This document shows, in pieces, positions 62,812 through 64,000 of a stretch of DNA of 64,000 nucleotides. The position numbers were made by a program, and so were the translations under genes. The notes under the pieces were generated by a model, which saw only the letters and a program-made list of their open reading frames with translations, was not told the DNA's origin and searched no databases. This DNA is from JADJPG01 sp964491875 (GTDB lineage: Bacteria > Verrucomicrobiota > Verrucomicrobiia > Limisphaerales > JADJPG01). The DNA lies in NCBI GenBank assembly GCA_964491875.1, contig CAZBIC010000038.1, positions 3,572 through 67,571 of the forward strand, in the 5' to 3' direction. Each line of letters starts with the position of its first letter. The first letter of the stretch is position 1.

Positions 62812-64000
62812 ATGGATAGCCTGCTTCGAACAATTATCGTGGCATCAGCCATCGCGTCTTGCACGCCGATGGAGGGAGCCTCAATCGAGATCATCAACCC
62901 CAGTTTTGAAGTCCAGTCGTTTGGTGACGGACAAGAAAACGTCAACAGCGTTACCGGTTGGGTCGGTGGGGGCACTTGGTTCCACGTTTCCAACCCGCAG
63001 GATGATCGTTTTGACGGAACATCCGAGGGCAGTGTACTTCCGAACCCGATCGACGGGCTAAACATCGTAGGACTCAACACTGGGACTACGCTTTACCAAG
63101 ATCTTCAGGCGGTTGTGCTGCCGAAGGCATCTTACAAGTTGACCCTGAAGGTCGGACACCGAAGGGGCGTTCCCTTTGGCACTCCAACGATAAGCTTAAT
63201 CGCGGGAGGTGAAGTCCTTGCTGAAGCTGTGGCAGCGGAGCCTGACGATGGAAAGTTCTCGCCGTTCGAATTGACCTACGAGGCACCGGAATCTGGAGGC
63301 GTCGTTGGTCAAACTCTGCGGATCCAGATCACGAGTGTAGGAGCAGACGCGCAATCTTGGTTCGATGGAGTGAAATTGTCCGTGGCGTTGCCGCCTCCGC
63401 CGAACGGAACTATTGCTATCGCCAATCACAGCTTTGAAGAACCAGTGCTGGCGGATGGAACATTCAATCTCAACGACACCCCAGGGTGGGTTGGTTCCGG
63501 GATTCGGTGGCATGTCGCCAATCCGAACAATGGATGGTTCCCGGGAACAAGCTCCGGCGACGCAGCGCCAAATCCCATTGACGGCTCGAACATTGGCGGC
63601 ATCAACACGGGCGCGACGATCGCCCAAGATTTGACTGCGATTCTACAACCGGGGCTGACCTATACGCTAAACATGCTCGTTGGTCAGCGCATTGGCGTTC
63701 CATTTGGGACCCCGAAGGTTAGCCTGATGGCAGGGGGGCAAGTGTTGGCCGAGGCGGTTCCCGTCGCTCCAGCCTCGGGGACGTTTGCTGCATTTCAATT
63801 GACGTTCGATTCACCGCCAACTGGTGATGTTCTAGGACAGCCGCTGCGCATTCAGATCAGTAGCTCTGGTGCCAACGCACAGGCATGGATCGATAATCTT
63901 CAACTTGGTTACGCCCCAACGCCAACGCCCCCGCCCGGGCCGGAGATTGTCATCGCCAATCATAGTTTCGAAGCTCCTGCGCAGGCTGATGGCAATTATA
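62812..64000 (+). CDS. Repeat lipoprotein, truncated by the window end
   Basis: An open frame of 396 codons, still open at the window end. The ATG at 62812 has AAGGAGAG about 3 bp upstream. The signal peptide MDSLLRTIIVASAIASCTPM has the lipobox IASC, so Cys17 would be lipidated. Then come tandem domains of about 177 residues starting near residues 24, 200 and 378, each with I-x-N-x-SFE, GW-x-G...W-x-V-x-NP, NPIDG-x-NI-x-G-x-NTG, VG-x-R-x-GVPFGTP and GQ-x-LRIQI. The pattern resembles beta-sandwich domains common in secreted proteins of environmental bacteria. The two complete repeats are clearly alike. Function unknown, probably surface binding. Confidence 0.8.
   Translation, partial: MDSLLRTIIVASAIASCTPMEGASIEIINPSFEVQSFGDGQENVNSVTGWVGGGTWFHVSNPQDDRFDGTSEGSVLPNPIDGLNIVGLNTGTTLYQDLQAVVLPKASYKLTLKVGHRRGVPFGTPTISLIAGGEVLAEAVAAEPDDGKFSPFELTYEAPESGGVVGQTLRIQITSVGADAQSWFDGVKLSVALPPPPNGTIAIANHSFEEPVLADGTFNLNDTPGWVGSGIRWHVANPNNGWFPGTSSGDAAPNPIDGSNIGGINTGATIAQDLTAILQPGLTYTLNMLVGQRIGVPFGTPKVSLMAGGQVLAEAVPVAPASGTFAAFQLTFDSPPTGDVLGQPLRIQISSSGANAQAWIDNLQLGYAPTPTPPPGPEIVIANHSFEAPAQADGNY

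Overview
The window looks like a piece of a free-living, heterotrophic member of the Verrucomicrobiota, perhaps the Limisphaerales/Pedosphaera side of the phylum. This is inferred from gene content and needs a marker-gene check. The pointers are the paired PSD1-type planctomycete cytochrome and DUF1501 genes, a DUF6797 gene followed by a multihaem cytochrome, secreted beta-propeller, beta-helix and RCC1 proteins that share a similar C-terminal module, a DUF1080 hydrolase, high GC, weak ribosome binding sites, and intergenic gaps filled with palindromic repeats. No rRNA, tRNA or CRISPR array was seen.

Layout. 1-4.2 kb: a HAD phosphatase, then an operon of pilin-like proteins (PilV-, PilW- and PilX-like) and a small membrane protein. 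4.2-6.1 kb: ilvN-ilvC behind a 16-residue Leu/Val-rich leader peptide and an intrinsic terminator, which reads as a classical attenuator. 6.2-7.8 kb: tandem paralogues with a GspC/PilP-like module. 7.9-11.3 kb: myo-inositol oxygenase, a lipoprotein, a YgjP-type metallopeptidase and an AraC regulator. 11.6-21.5 kb: a DUF1501/PSD1 operon diverging from a 1728-residue secreted mosaic with a c-type haem. 21.5-28.9 kb: repeat-rich DNA with large secreted beta-propeller and beta-helix proteins, a DUF4034-like protein and an FN3 protein. 29-35 kb: an AGT-type aminotransferase, a DUF6797 protein and a five-haem cytochrome, then a palindrome cluster. 35-41.3 kb: a small gene with a homopolymer frameshift, an active plus a catalytically dead M14 carboxypeptidase pair, and an SDR/ROK-kinase pair.

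41.3-46.9 kb: a secreted protein made of three flagellar hook/rod-like (FlgE/FlgG) modules, a pectate-lyase-like beta-helix protein, a DUF1080 protein and a rhomboid protease. 47-49.9 kb: the E2 and E3 subunits of a 2-oxoacid dehydrogenase. 49.9-53.8 kb: the SAM cycle, with an ArsR-methyltransferase fusion regulator diverging from metK-ahcY across a symmetric double promoter. 53.8-56.8 kb: a ClpX-like unfoldase without ClpP-docking motifs, and purE-purK. 57-61 kb: a small orphan gene, a 273-bp MITE, two methyltransferases and a GT8-like glycosyltransferase. 61-64 kb: an RCC1 protein diverging from a repeat lipoprotein that runs off the window end.

Functionally, housekeeping modules (branched-chain amino acids, SAM recycling, purines, 2-oxoacid oxidation) are interleaved with a large secreted repertoire typical of polymer degraders. 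The items most worth following up are the ilv attenuator, the triplicated hook-like exoprotein, the symmetric SAM-cycle regulatory region and the ClpX-like protein.
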